From NCBI RefSeq assembly GCF_900120175.1, contig NZ_FQLF01000005.1:64501-128500 (forward strand): a DNA stretch of 64,000 nt, given 5' to 3'. The translations under genes and the position numbers were made by a program. A model generated the notes under the pieces. The model did not search any database. It was not told the DNA's origin and worked only from the letters and a program-made list of their open reading frames with translations. This stretch comes from Oceanicoccus sp. KOV_DT_Chl (GTDB lineage: Bacteria > Pseudomonadota > Gammaproteobacteria > Pseudomonadales > Dasaniaceae). Below, in pieces: positions 27,352 to 37,233 of this stretch (position 1 is its first letter; every line of letters starts with the position of its first letter).

Positions 27352-28215
27352 ATGATTAAGTTAAATACTATGAGCTATCGAGACCTACATAAACGCCTTG
27401 CCAGTGCGCTATTACTGATTGTCTCTAGCGGTGTTCTAGCCAGCGATAGCAACACAGTGTCTATTGGTGGCTTACCGGATATGGCCACCGCGCCTTATAT
27501 CTGGGTTGACAGTTGCAACCGTGAATTTCGTGGGGTGCTCCCCCATCTTGCGAATAAAGCACTTTCAGAAGAAGGCTACAGTGTCAGTTATCAACCGCCT
27601 ATTCCTGTCGATAAAGACGCCTGGCAGAAAGCGATTACCGGGTTACAAACCGGTGGTTACGATATTTCTATTGCCATGTTTGACCCTCCAGCTGCAGGAA
27701 TTGTAATAGGGAAAGAGCCGATTATTTACCAAAAAACATCGCTGGTAACGCGCAAGGGTGAATCGCTCAACCTGAACAGTGCAGAAGCATTAACGGGTAC
27801 CCGTGGCATAGTGCTTGATGCCGAAGAATATGGTTCTGGCTATCACCTGCTTACGCAATTAAAAGAAAAAGGCAGTGAAGTATTTAACACCATTAAAGCC
27901 ATTGAAGGATTTAAAATGCTAGCGGCGGGCACTATCGATTATATTGTGGGTGACCATTATTATTTATTGGGTGTCAGCAAAGTAATGGGCAATTACGGAA
28001 ATTTATCGATCACTCAACAAGGCCAAGGCAAAGGCCTCTATGTTGGCGCCAGAATCGATGGCCCCTATGCCAATTTACCTGCAGCGCTGGATAAACATTT
28101 TATCGAATACCGTAAAAGCGGCTTACTCGATAAGTTCAGCCGCGAATCTTTACTACGCTGGATTCGTGAAGACTGCGAAAATAATTCCGGTGACCAAGCG
28201 TTCAATCCGACATAA
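27352..28215 (+). CDS. periplasmic solute-binding protein-like (SBP_bac_3 type)
   Basis: An exported protein of about 285 residues. An N-terminal signal peptide (RLASALLLIVSSGVLASD) precedes a two-lobed type II periplasmic-binding fold: IGGLPDMATAPYIWVD, then AITGLQTGGYDISIAMFDPP, and a C-terminal IEYRKSGLLDKFSRESLLRW. The start may be ATG 27352 or ATG 27370 (MSYRDLHKR), which gives a more usual signal peptide. No permease or ATPase genes are near, so it may serve as a sensor or a solitary binding protein. Confidence 0.72.
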   Translation: MIKLNTMSYRDLHKRLASALLLIVSSGVLASDSNTVSIGGLPDMATAPYIWVDSCNREFRGVLPHLANKALSEEGYSVSYQPPIPVDKDAWQKAITGLQTGGYDISIAMFDPPAAGIVIGKEPIIYQKTSLVTRKGESLNLNSAEALTGTRGIVLDAEEYGSGYHLLTQLKEKGSEVFNTIKAIEGFKMLAAGTIDYIVGDHYYLLGVSKVMGNYGNLSITQQGQGKGLYVGARIDGPYANLPAALDKHFIEYRKSGLLDKFSRESLLRWIREDCENNSGDQAFNPT

Positions 28216-28287
28216 CGACAGCCTGAGCGCCAAGTTATCTCAAGCTGTAGTTTTAGTCTCGCTTATAAGCTGTTATTAACCAGAAAA

Positions 28288-28704
28288 CTAAGCGGCCCCG
28301 GACAGTTGTTCTTCCAATTTTTTCCATTCCCAATGCGCTTTCAATGAAGTCAGCATCCCTTCATCGTTTGCCGTATACACCACAATCATATATTGGGTAA
28401 TCGCCAAATCATCTGTAATTTGATTCTTTAGATACACTAAATTTGCACAGGAATCCCCGGCAGGAATCGAGTGTTGAATTTCAAACTCAACTAAATTGGC
28501 AGTAGCCATATGTTTATCATAAAAGGCACTGATGGCTGCCTTACCATTATGGCCTAAGCCAGTGGGATCCATCGGTGAAACACCAACGGGATCCATCACC
28601 ACGGCATCGTCGGTGAACATCCCCAGCCAACCCTCGCGGTTTTTAGTTAAGGCATACTCTTTTGACTTCATACTCATTTCTTGTGCTTTGTAGCAATTAC
28701 TCAT
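28288..28704 (-). CDS. SnoaL/NTF2-like protein (ketosteroid isomerase-like fold)
   Basis: A small 138-residue protein with the NTF2 cone fold: helical KSKEYALTKNREGWLGMFTDDAVVMDPVG, then GHNGKAAISAFYDKHM and the strand pair VEFEIQHSIPAGDSCANLVY. Members include steroid delta-isomerases and polyketide cyclases. Catalytic residues of true ketosteroid isomerases cannot be confirmed here. It lies 46 bp downstream of the FadH-like gene on the same strand, so it probably works in the same pathway. Confidence 0.75.
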   Translation of the reverse strand: MSNCYKAQEMSMKSKEYALTKNREGWLGMFTDDAVVMDPVGVSPMDPTGLGHNGKAAISAFYDKHMATANLVEFEIQHSIPAGDSCANLVYLKNQITDDLAITQYMIVVYTANDEGMLTSLKAHWEWKKLEEQLSGAA

Positions 28705-28750
28705 TTTTATACTCCTCTATGAAAAATTATTGACACTATTTTTATTTTTG

Positions 28751-30879
28751 CTAAATTTCCCGACCCACTTGATGACCTTGGTGCATAGCCCCTTCGATAT
28801 AACTGACACCACCACAGTCACCAATTTGCGTGAGCGGTATGGATAAATCACTTAACTGGGATGCTAAATCATGATTCGCTGTCGCACCTACTGCCAAGAT
28901 AACGCTATCGGTTGATACCACAGCAGCTTCACCCGCCACACTATAAGTAACTGAGCCATCGTTGATTGCCGCCACTGTAACGCCAGCAATCAAATTCACC
29001 TGATGCTCTTTCAATGTATGTAAGACGCGCCAACGGCGAACAATCGATAACTCCACACCGAATTTTTCGCCCTCTTCCAGCACCGTCACAATACGGCCAC
29101 GCTCAACCAGGAACTCGGCCAATTCCACGCCAACCAATCCCCCACCAACAATGACTACTCGCTTACCCAGTGGCATCCATAATTTACTCAATTCACGCAT
29201 TTTAGCCGCACTATCAGTCACGCTAATTACACTGCCCGCGGTCATCATCGCTCGCTGTGTTATTGACAATTTTTTCTTGGCGATCGCGGGGTCTTCACCA
29301 GTCAATAATTTTCGCAACTCATCGCCACTGAAAACGTTTTTTCCTTCCGCACCGGGAATAGCAGGAGCATCTCGCTTAGAGCCGGTGGCGATCACCACCT
29401 CGTCCGGACTTAATTGCTTGACCAACTCCTTGTCTACAAGTTGTCCCAACTTTAACTCAATCGGTAATTGCCGCACTTGACGCTCAAGGTATTCCACCAA
29501 TCTGGCATTTTCTGCATAGGCCAGCGAAGAGAAAAAGACCGTGCCACCCAAACGCTGCGAACGCTCACAGAGCGTTACAATATGGCCTCGCAACGCAGCA
29601 ACTCTGGCCGCCTCCATTCCGGCAGGCCCACCACCGACGACCAAAATATGCTTTTTCTCTAACGCTGGAGTCAAGACGCGCTCATCTTCAAAGGCTGTTT
29701 GCGGGTTAATAGCGCACATCACCGACTTATTAATAAATATCTGGCTAACGCAGGTATAACAGTAAATACAGGGCGTATATCACCGGCACGGCCCGCTGAC
29801 AATTTGTTCGGTAACTCAGGGTCGGCCAATAATTTGCGCCCCATAGCGACAAAGTCGGCCTTGCCCTCAGCAATAATTTTATCGGCGAGTTCTGGTTCAA
29901 TCCGCCCCACAGCAATAACGGGTATTGATATCCGCTGCTTGATACCCGCCGCAAAATCAACAAATCCCGCGGGCTTTTGTACCAGCGGAGCATCAGTAAA
30001 CGCAACACCAATCGCAGGGTTGCCATAAGCACTCACATGAATGGCATCAGCACCTGCGGCCTCGGCAATTTCAGCGGTGCGTTGAGCATCAGCAAACACG
30101 ATACCGCCTTCCACCCGAAATTCTTTGGCATCAATCCGGCACCACACTGGAAAATCTGCACCCACTTTTTGCTTGACTGCCTGAATCACTTCAACCAATA
30201 AGCGCGCACGGTTTTCTAAACTACCGCCATAGTGGTCTTCACGTTTATTGATATTCGGCGATAAAAATTCTGACAGGATATAACCATGACCGGCATGTAA
30301 CTCCACCGCATCAAAGCCGGCGCGTTTGGCGCGATCAGCCGCCTCGGCAAACTTTTCCACCAACCAATCTATGTCGCTCTGAGTCGCCACTTTATAAGCA
30401 ACCTTAGCCCCCTCAGCGGTATAGTTAGATACGAAAGCAGCCATCTCGGCAGGCGTTAACGCTTGCATCATATCGCCGCTTTGGTGAGGCGGAATCGAAG
30501 GCACCAGCATTGGCCTACCGGCAGCAATATCACAAACCGCCACCTTGCCCGCATGCTGTAGTTGTATAGCCGCTTTACACCCGTGTTGATGCACTCGCTG
30601 GGTCAGCGCTTGCAAACCGGGTAAGAAAATATCATCCGAAACTGCCACTTGGTTGGGATTGCAGGAACCTTCCGGCCAAGTAATGGCACCAACCCCCACG
30701 GTGACCAAACCAGCCCCCCCCTTAGCCCGCTCTTCGTAGTAGCGCTGAATACGCTCGCCACAATGGCCATCTGCCTGTGCCAAATTAGAACCCATAGGCG
30801 TCATTAAAATACGGTTACGCAACGTTAGCTTGCCAATATTGGCTGGCGATAGCAGGTGCGAAAAGGTAGTTGTAGCCAT
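28751..30879 (-). CDS. FadH/BaiCD-like NADH:flavin oxidoreductase with Fe-S and FAD domains, one-base shift near 29772
   Basis: Reduces enoate or dienoyl-CoA double bonds using FMN, FAD and a 4Fe-4S cluster. The N-terminal barrel (30879-29719 frame) has RILMTPMGSNLAQADGHCG, AAIQLQHAGK, ELHAGHGYILSEFLSPNINK and DFVAMGRKLLADPELPNKL. The second frame begins MCAINPQ and has the Rossmann motif LVVGGGPAGMEAARVAALRG and a second NAD motif. One extra base in GGG at 29771-29773 rebuilds RPCIYCYTCVSQIFINK and the fourth Cys in MCAINP, joining both into about 708 residues. Most like 2,4-dienoyl-CoA reductase and the bile-acid enzymes BaiCD/BaiH. Confidence 0.85.
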
Positions 30880-30961
30880 AATGAACGCCTTGGTTTACTT
30901 AGTGACCAGCATAGGCAATTACTCTCTCTATCTCCTCACCCAAACAGGCTAGTAGTGGTAG

Positions 30962-31807
30962 CTACTCTGCTAGCAGCTGCCGATTAAGAAAGTCTGTCAC
31001 TGCACTGGTAAAAATATCATTGCGATCGCCCGCCACCATATGCCGCGCATGTTCAACATCAACATATTCAGCGTGGGGAGCCAACTGCATAAATTCATCG
31101 ACTTGCTGTTGCGTCACTACATCACTCAAGCGACCGCGAATCAGCAACATAGGCACTTGAATATTTTTTACGGCATCACTCATGCGATTAGGGTTAGCCA
31201 CCCGATCTTGCTTTACATTAAAAAAATCAGGATCCCAGTGCCAATAATAACGGCCATCACGCAGGCGCAGGTTCTTTTCCAAGCCCGATAGGTCATCACG
31301 CCGGGGACGACCGGTAAACTGCGCAATAAAATCAGCTGCCTCCTCAAGATCAGCAAAACCTTCTTCCATATGCGTATTCATAAAAGTGAAGATATGTTCA
31401 ACCCCCTGGCGATTTAAATTTGGAGTAACATCGACCAACGTTATCGACGCGAATAAACCCTGTTCAAATTCACCAGCACTGACCATAGCCGATAAACCAC
31501 CCAGTGACGCACCCACGACATGTGGTTTCACCTTAAAACTATTGGCAATAACCTGCATATCACCGCCAAATTCGTCGAAGCTGTAAATACCCTGCGGTGA
31601 CCAATCGCTATCACCATGTCCGCGATGATCATAGGACAGCGTAAACCAACCCAGCTCAGCTAACTTTGCTGCGGTGCCGCCCCATGAATGCCGTGTTTGC
31701 CCACCGCCATGAGAAAAAATTACCGGCGGGTGGCTGGGGTCACCCCAACTATCGGCAACCAAGGTGACGCCATCGGCGACAGAGAAAGTCATAGGTGTGG
31801 GACGCAT
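30962..31807 (-). CDS. alpha/beta hydrolase
   Basis: A 281-residue serine hydrolase fold. The oxyanion strand PPVIFSHGGGQTRHSW, the turn YDHRGHGDSDWS, the nucleophile elbow VGASLGGLSA (Gly-Ala-Ser-Leu-Gly) and the C-terminal histidine in EHARHMVAGDRND are visible. Such enzymes in catabolic clusters often cleave C-C bonds of ring-opened intermediates or act as esterases; the neighbours allow either. It stands 80 bp from the FadH-like gene on the same strand and may be cotranscribed with it. Confidence 0.85.
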   Translation of the reverse strand: MRPTPMTFSVADGVTLVADSWGDPSHPPVIFSHGGGQTRHSWGGTAAKLAELGWFTLSYDHRGHGDSDWSPQGIYSFDEFGGDMQVIANSFKVKPHVVGASLGGLSAMVSAGEFEQGLFASITLVDVTPNLNRQGVEHIFTFMNTHMEEGFADLEEAADFIAQFTGRPRRDDLSGLEKNLRLRDGRYYWHWDPDFFNVKQDRVANPNRMSDAVKNIQVPMLLIRGRLSDVVTQQQVDEFMQLAPHAEYVDVEHARHMVAGDRNDIFTSAVTDFLNRQLLAE

Positions 31808-31970
31808 ACAATAAACTACTTAATTATCTGGGCTACCTGTATATCAGGCTACCAGTGTAATCAGTATGAGAGGGTGTCACCATTACTAAAAGTTAAAGGC
31901 AATAGAAGAGTAAACTCGATTTTAGAGAGTGAAACCTTGCAGCAAGAGCCGCCGCAGCATTTACTCGCAA

Positions 31971-31997
31971 TAAAAAAGCCTCTGAATAGAGGCTTTT
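31971..31997 (-). terminator. rho-independent terminator of the SurE-like gene
   Basis: A 10-bp stem AAAAGCCTCT/AGAGGCTTTT with a 4-base loop is followed on the minus strand by a T-run, 25 bp after the SurE-like stop. The structure is symmetrical enough to act on both strands. Confidence 0.85.
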
Positions 31998-32021
31998 GAT
32001 AAGTTTAAGCAGTTAACAATC

Positions 32022-33076
32022 TTAACGCCATCTAGGACACCAGAATATTTCTACTGCAGCAGAAGATTTTAATTTGCACGCAGTGTAATTGGCTTTAAAA
32101 CTGGTAAACAACGAGGCATCGATATTGCCGTCCACAATCACTATTGTACTATAGCCATAAGCGAAGGCATGCCCTTCATCATTTAGGTCCGGGCTAAAGT
32201 ATTCTTCAGGAACCGGTTGACCTAACTGCGCGGCGGCCAAGAAGTCATTCGCGTCACTATCCAAAACTAAACCACCGTCACCATCAGGTTTAATTAATAA
32301 ATCAAACGCCTGATCATTACCACTGCGTACGATGCGTACGCCTTTAGGGGTAAAAGCCCCGGAAGGTACATTCACATTCAAGCCCAAGCCATCGGCCAAA
32401 CCATCGTCACCTAAATCATCAATCAATGACACTACCAACGCAGCCGCTCGATCAGCACCAATATGGGAATTAACAATTGACTGTCCGTACAGCTGCTGTA
32501 GCTGTTGACCCAACGCAGCCGCTGCCGCGTAATCGCCGGCAGCCAAAGCAGCATTCAACTGATCATTTAACTCGCCTACTGCGCGCAATGTACCGATATC
32601 CTGACCAACACTTATTGCTATGGATGGTACCCTCGACGCAACGCAAACATCGCTGCACCTACGGTGCCTGAAGCATTGGCAAAACGCGCGATATTTTCAC
32701 CATCATTGATCCCGGATACGACTAAATCAATGGCTTCACCTTCCGGCAAAACGGCGGGGAGTAAACCGAATAAACCGGCACTTACGGCATCCGCTGGTGT
32801 TCCCTCAACCGCCCACTGCTTACCGCCGACATACTCAATAAAACCAACAGACTCACCGTAGTGGGTGTTAATACCACCACTTTTACCACTTTGATTTTCT
32901 GCCGGTGCCGACACATAAACCGTATGACCTGCTGACTCCAGCGCCGACTGCATCGCGGTAATGCCATAAGAACCGTAGCCATCATCATTGGTTAACAGAA
33001 TATTCAGCGCGGATACCGGTAGTGCCACCGCAGTGACCGCTGCGACCAAAGCCGCCTTTTTCATTACATTCAACAT
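32022..33076 (-). CDS. SurE-like 5'-nucleotidase with signal peptide, one-base shift near 32631
   Basis: Metal-dependent phosphatase of the SurE family. It shows NILLTNDDGYGSYG, SAPAENQSGKSGG, VEGTPADAV and SGINDGENI, which cover the metal and phosphate sites. Unlike standard cytoplasmic SurE it starts with a signal peptide (KKAALVAAVTAVALPVSA), so it is likely exported, and it has a longer C-terminal half (about 351 residues in total against about 250). The first frame stops near 32618; one extra G in the run at 32630-32632 gives RRGVPSIAISVGQDIG and rejoins the frame ending at 32022. Start ATG 33076 has AGAGG at good spacing. Confidence 0.82.
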
Positions 33077-33379
33077 GCTCTTTACCTCTCAAGTTTTATT
33101 GTTTTTTTACAGCTAAAGAAATTCCAATCTTCAGATTTTAACCCAATGCTACAATATAGTATTACGATGTAGCTCGGCGGATACTACATAGTAATATCTT
33201 GCAATGTCAAATTTTATTACAAAGTAGTATTTACAAGATAACAAAGTGAGCGCGGATAATAACGACAGGCTTATGTTTTATAGATAATCATCAGTATCAG
33301 GCAGGCATAAAAAATGCCGCAAAAAAGCGGCATAACATATAAAAACCAAGCGATCACACTATGGCGAATCCGGTTCTAT
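33077..33379. other. intergenic region with inverted repeat and terminator
   Basis: It contains a 13-bp inverted repeat with one mismatch, TATTACGATGTAG (33160-33172) and CTACATAGTAATA (33184-33196), about 85 bp before the SurE-like start, and the motif TAGTATTTACAAGATA at 33225-33240, which recurs with one change at 39791-39806. The first looks like an operator. No gene is visible. Confidence 0.55.
33308..33333 (-). terminator. rho-independent terminator of the SDR gene at 33380
   Basis: ATGCCGC and GCGGCAT form a 7-bp stem around a 6-base loop, followed on the minus strand by a T-run, 46 bp after the SDR stop. Confidence 0.85.
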
Positions 33380-34186
33380 CTAAGCCAATCCCATCAATTC
33401 AACCAGACCATGATTGTGTCCAGCAGTATAACCCCCATCCACAGCCAGCGATTGGCCGCTGACAAAAGATGAATCTTCCGACGCCAAAAAGAATGCGGCA
33501 CCAGCGATTTCCTCTGGTTTACCCAGCCGCCCAAACGTTGATTCGTTGGTGACTGCCTGCTTATAGTCGGCCATAAAATCATGGTCTATAGTCGCGCGCA
33601 ACATTTCAGTATTAATAAAGCCGGGACAGATACAATTGCAGCGAACACCTTTGCGGCCATAATCCAGCGCGACATTTTTAGTCAGTAAGACCACGCCACC
33701 CTTGGAAGCATTATAAGAGCTACCGCCTTCTGAACCGATCAACCCTTCAATACTGGCAACGGTAATAATGCTGCCGCCACCCTGCTCCATCATTTGTGGC
33801 AGTACTGCTTTAATCGATAAAAATGTGCCCTTTAAATTAATATCCAACACTTTATCCCAGGCGTCTTCAGTCACCATATGGACTGGGCCGGCATCAGCAA
33901 TACCTGCGGCCGTCATTAGCACATCGACACGCCCCCATTCCGCTACAGCCAAATCAACCGCCGCTTGTTGCGCCGATAAACTGGTGACATCACCCTGCAC
34001 AAACTGGGCGCTGGTCAGCGCCTCTATTTCACTCCACTTAGCGCATGGGTTGAGGTCGAAGCCTAAAATTTTAGCCCCTTCAAAGGCAAAACGTTTGGCA
34101 CAGGCGAAACCAATGCCAGAGGCTGCACCGGTAATAAAAGCAACTTTACCCGCAAGGCGTGGACTCGAAGAAGATTGTTCAGACAT
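33380..34186 (-). CDS. SDR oxidoreductase
   Basis: A 268-residue classical SDR. The cofactor site GAASGIG (19-25), TAAGIA in place of NNAG, the serine of TVASIEG, and Tyr/Lys of SSYNASKGG are present, and the C-terminus carries VDGGYTAGHNHG. A 10-bp-stem hairpin lies between it and the amidohydrolase gene downstream (34236-34259), upstream of its own start. The gene has its own terminator at 33308, so it ends a transcript. Substrate unknown, although its place among other ring-modifying genes suggests a cyclic alcohol. Confidence 0.88.
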   Translation of the reverse strand: MSEQSSSSPRLAGKVAFITGAASGIGFACAKRFAFEGAKILGFDLNPCAKWSEIEALTSAQFVQGDVTSLSAQQAAVDLAVAEWGRVDVLMTAAGIADAGPVHMVTEDAWDKVLDINLKGTFLSIKAVLPQMMEQGGGSIITVASIEGLIGSEGGSSYNASKGGVVLLTKNVALDYGRKGVRCNCICPGFINTEMLRATIDHDFMADYKQAVTNESTFGRLGKPEEIAGAAFFLASEDSSFVSGQSLAVDGGYTAGHNHGLVELMGLA

Positions 34187-34235
34187 GGTAATAACTCGTT
34201 AAATTTTATTATGTTAATTAAACGTGAAATTGAAT

Positions 34236-34259
34236 ACAGCGGCTAACAATAGCCGCTGT
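34236..34259. other. 10-bp hairpin between deacylase and SDR genes
   Basis: ACAGCGGCTA and TAGCCGCTGT are perfectly complementary around a 4-base loop. No T-run follows on either strand, so it is either a processing or attenuation hairpin or a weak terminator of the amidohydrolase gene that ends at 34277. Confidence 0.6.
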
Positions 34260-34276
34260 GGTAAATCGGTGGTTGA

Positions 34277-36008
34277 TCAAGCAGCGATCGTGGGCGCAGG
34301 CTGCGCCCCCCGCACCAAAGCGCCCGGTACTGCGCCGGTATACTGACCATTCTCCATAATCACTTCTCCACTAACAATCGTCGCGATATAACCATCTGCC
34401 CCCTGAAACATACGACGACCGCCAGCAGGTAAATCATTAATAATTTGCGGGGCATGAACTTGTAATCGATCGAAGTCAATAATATTTACATCCGCCTTCA
34501 TACCGACTTCCAGCGTGCCACGATCCTCCAGACCAACGCAGCGAGCCGTATCATGGGTATGTAATTTCACCGCCCACTCCAGTTCAAACTTTTTACCGCG
34601 GCTACGATCTCGTACAAAATGCGTCAGCATATAAGTGGGCACACTTGCATCGGACAACACCCCAATGAGCACCGGTATCCGCCAAACTGATCACCGTACT
34701 TTCATCTTCCAACATAATTTGCTGACGGTTTAAATCACCAGCGCTATAGCCAAAACACGGGAAGTAAATGACATTTTTGCCATCGTTTTTCATCATCACG
34801 TCATAGGCATATTCGGCCGCAGGTATGCCCGCGCTTTTGCTTTAGCCGCAATACTGTCTTCCGGGGCTGGCTCATAGTTTGGTGGCGTACCCAGTTCGTA
34901 AAGTTTGTCCCAACCGGCAATAATCGTATCCATAAACTCATCACCCAATAAAGGCGCAGGCTCAGACAATATCGTTTTGCGGAATTCAGGATCACGCAGG
35001 CGTACTAATCGATCAGCCGGCTCCATAATCGATAACTCGGCATAGCTGGGATTGAAACTGAATGGGTGGATGGTACTTTCCCAGCTGAGTAATAAATTCA
35101 CCGGACGGGCACCTACATGAGGAATTAATCGCGCTCCCTTTTGCGGCTTCTTTGACATACTGTAATGTTTCACCACCTTTTGGCCAGTCTTCCTCCTCGC
35201 GGAAAAACATCACAAAATTAATTTGGCATTTATTCTCTATCGACAGACGCTTCAACAAATCCATCTCTTGTTCCCAGTTGTTCCAATCAGAAACAACGCC
35301 ATAAATACCTTTACCCAACTCGCCTATGGCTTTGCCGATGCCTAATATTTCAGCCTCATCGGCATAAGTACCCGGCATGGGTTGGTCCAAACGAGTGGTG
35401 TGTAATTCTGTCCGTGAGGTAGTAAAACCGAGTGCGCCGGCATTGATTCCGCCCCTTAACAATTTCCATCATTTGCGCCACATCGTCTTCGTTAGCCTGT
35501 TCATTATTTGTGCCGCGATCACCCATCACATAAGTACGCACTGCGCAGTGAGGTACCTGTGCACCGACGTCAATGGCGCGGGGAAATTTTTCCAGCGCAT
35601 TTCAGGTATTCAGGGAAGCTTTCCCAATCCCAACTAATACCTTCGTGCAAGGCGGCACCCGGAATATCTTCAACATCCTCACACACCGAAATCAATTGAT
35701 CCCGCGACTCTGCATCAGGTTACAGGGCGCAAAGCCAATACCGCAGTTGCCCATAATAATAGTGGTAATACCGTGGTTGGCTGCCGGCTACACAGTGGGT
35801 CCCAAGTCGCCTGACCATCCATATGCGAATGCACATCTACCCAACCCGGCGTGACCAGTTGACCGTTGGCGTCGATGGTTTTACTGGCACCGCCAGTGAC
35901 TGTCCCTATCGCTGAAATAATGCCATCCTTAACCGCAATATCCCCCATAAAGGCCGGCTTACCGGTGCCATCAACAATCTTGCCATTTTGAATAATCAAG
36001 TCGTACAT
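34277..36008 (-). pseudogene. N-acyl-D-amino-acid deacylase-type amidohydrolase, broken by many frameshifts
   Basis: The pieces align end to end with a zinc-dependent D-aminoacylase/amidohydrolase 3 protein of about 575 residues: MYDLIIQNGKIVDGTGKPAF and VDVHSHMDGQATWDP (metal HxH) at the start, then TYVMGDRG, NAGALGFTTSRT, LIPHVGARPVNLLLSW, LADTGAHW and VGMKADVNIIDFDRL. At least seven frame changes are needed, of both signs (for example near 35787, 35703, 35585, 35457, 35180, 34800 and 34680). The codons between shifts still read as conserved protein, which argues for poor local consensus, but real decay is possible. Role unclear in this context. Confidence 0.7.
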
Positions 36009-36187
36009 ACCAAAAAACCTCGTAGCGCTAATTCAGCAGCCAAGCATACTCCCTTGCTAAAACGAAAACAGCGATCAAAACCGATAGAAATATTATTTCT
36101 TGTTAACCTTTTTAAAAGTGTGATGTCAGGGTTTCCGTCAAACTGAACTGCTCTCTATTACCTCTCTATAGCGCCTCTGCTAAACTA

Positions 36188-37204
36188 ATGTCCAGTTTTG
36201 ACTACTTCCATCAAGAGTTCGCCACCTCAATGCAGCCTTTCCTACCCTCCACTTTATTTAAAAACCCGCATATCCAATCCATCTGTGCCAGCACCGGACC
36301 TCGCAAGCTATTAGTGCGTCGTCGCGCAAGCGCATTAATGCGTGCGTCCAGCACGATTGTGCTCGATTGTGACCAGGGGATTCGTTTACAAGGTGAGTAT
36401 TCGCCTCAACCGAATAGCTCGAAAGGGTTGGTAATCATGATTCACGGCTGGCTGGGCTGTAATGATTCGCTGTATTTATTATCACTGGGGGCCACATTAT
36501 TTGCTGAGGGCTATACTATTTTTCGGCTGAATTTACGCGACCATGGCGATAGCGCTCACTTGAATCAAGGGCTGTTTAACTCTACCCGCCTAGAGGAAGT
36601 CGTGAATGCCGTACGTGCTATTCAACAACAATTTCCACACGACAATAATTATCTATGTGGATTTTCTTTAGGCGGAAACTTTTCTTTGCGGGTTGCTGCA
36701 CAAGCACCTGACAATAATATTCGTTTGAATAAGGTAGTCGCTGTCTGCCCGGTAATAAACCCGAGTAAAACCAATCGCAACCTGAACGAAGGGCCTATAA
36801 TTTATCACCACTACTTTCGCAATAAATGGCGGCGTTCGCTACTAAAAAAACTGGATCATTTTCCCGACTATGATTACCGCGAAAAACTTAGTCTTTTTAA
36901 AACACTGGATGAAATGAATCATTATTTTGTCCCCAATCATACTGAGTACGATACGGTAGAAGACTATCTGCAAGGTTACTCAATAGGTGGGGACTATTTG
37001 GCCGAGTTACAGATTCCCTGCCATATTGTCAGCAGCGAAGACGACCCGGTAATTATGGCAGAGGATCTACAGGAGTTGCCCGACAATAAAAACCTCCACA
37101 TCGAGGTGACTCGATTTGGAGGTCACTGTGGTTTTATTGAAGGCTTTAATTTAAACAGCTGGATTAATCCACGAATCGCCGAAATTATTGCACAATCCAC
37201 CTGA
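36188..37204 (+). CDS. YheT-family alpha/beta hydrolase
   Basis: A 338-residue hydrolase of the YheT/EMB8 group. The family pattern is clear: PFLPSTLFKNPHIQSI near the start, LVIMIHGWLGCNDSLYLLSL (oxyanion), NLRDHGDSAHLNQGLFNSTR, nucleophile elbow LCGFSLGGNFSLR (Gly-Phe-Ser-Leu-Gly), and the late Asp and His in SSEDDPVIM and GGHCGFIEG. The substrate is not known; some relatives act on esters or acylglycerols. It is convergent with the acyl-CoA dehydrogenase gene and appears monocistronic. Confidence 0.9.
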   Translation: MSSFDYFHQEFATSMQPFLPSTLFKNPHIQSICASTGPRKLLVRRRASALMRASSTIVLDCDQGIRLQGEYSPQPNSSKGLVIMIHGWLGCNDSLYLLSLGATLFAEGYTIFRLNLRDHGDSAHLNQGLFNSTRLEEVVNAVRAIQQQFPHDNNYLCGFSLGGNFSLRVAAQAPDNNIRLNKVVAVCPVINPSKTNRNLNEGPIIYHHYFRNKWRRSLLKKLDHFPDYDYREKLSLFKTLDEMNHYFVPNHTEYDTVEDYLQGYSIGGDYLAELQIPCHIVSSEDDPVIMAEDLQELPDNKNLHIEVTRFGGHCGFIEGFNLNSWINPRIAEIIAQST

Positions 37205-37233
37205 CTAAACCCACTACATCCCAATGCTATAAT

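Noticed and set aside
34277-36008. Several separate small genes in the amidohydrolase region
   Set aside because: The short frames join end to end as one family protein of about 575 residues and none makes sense alone.
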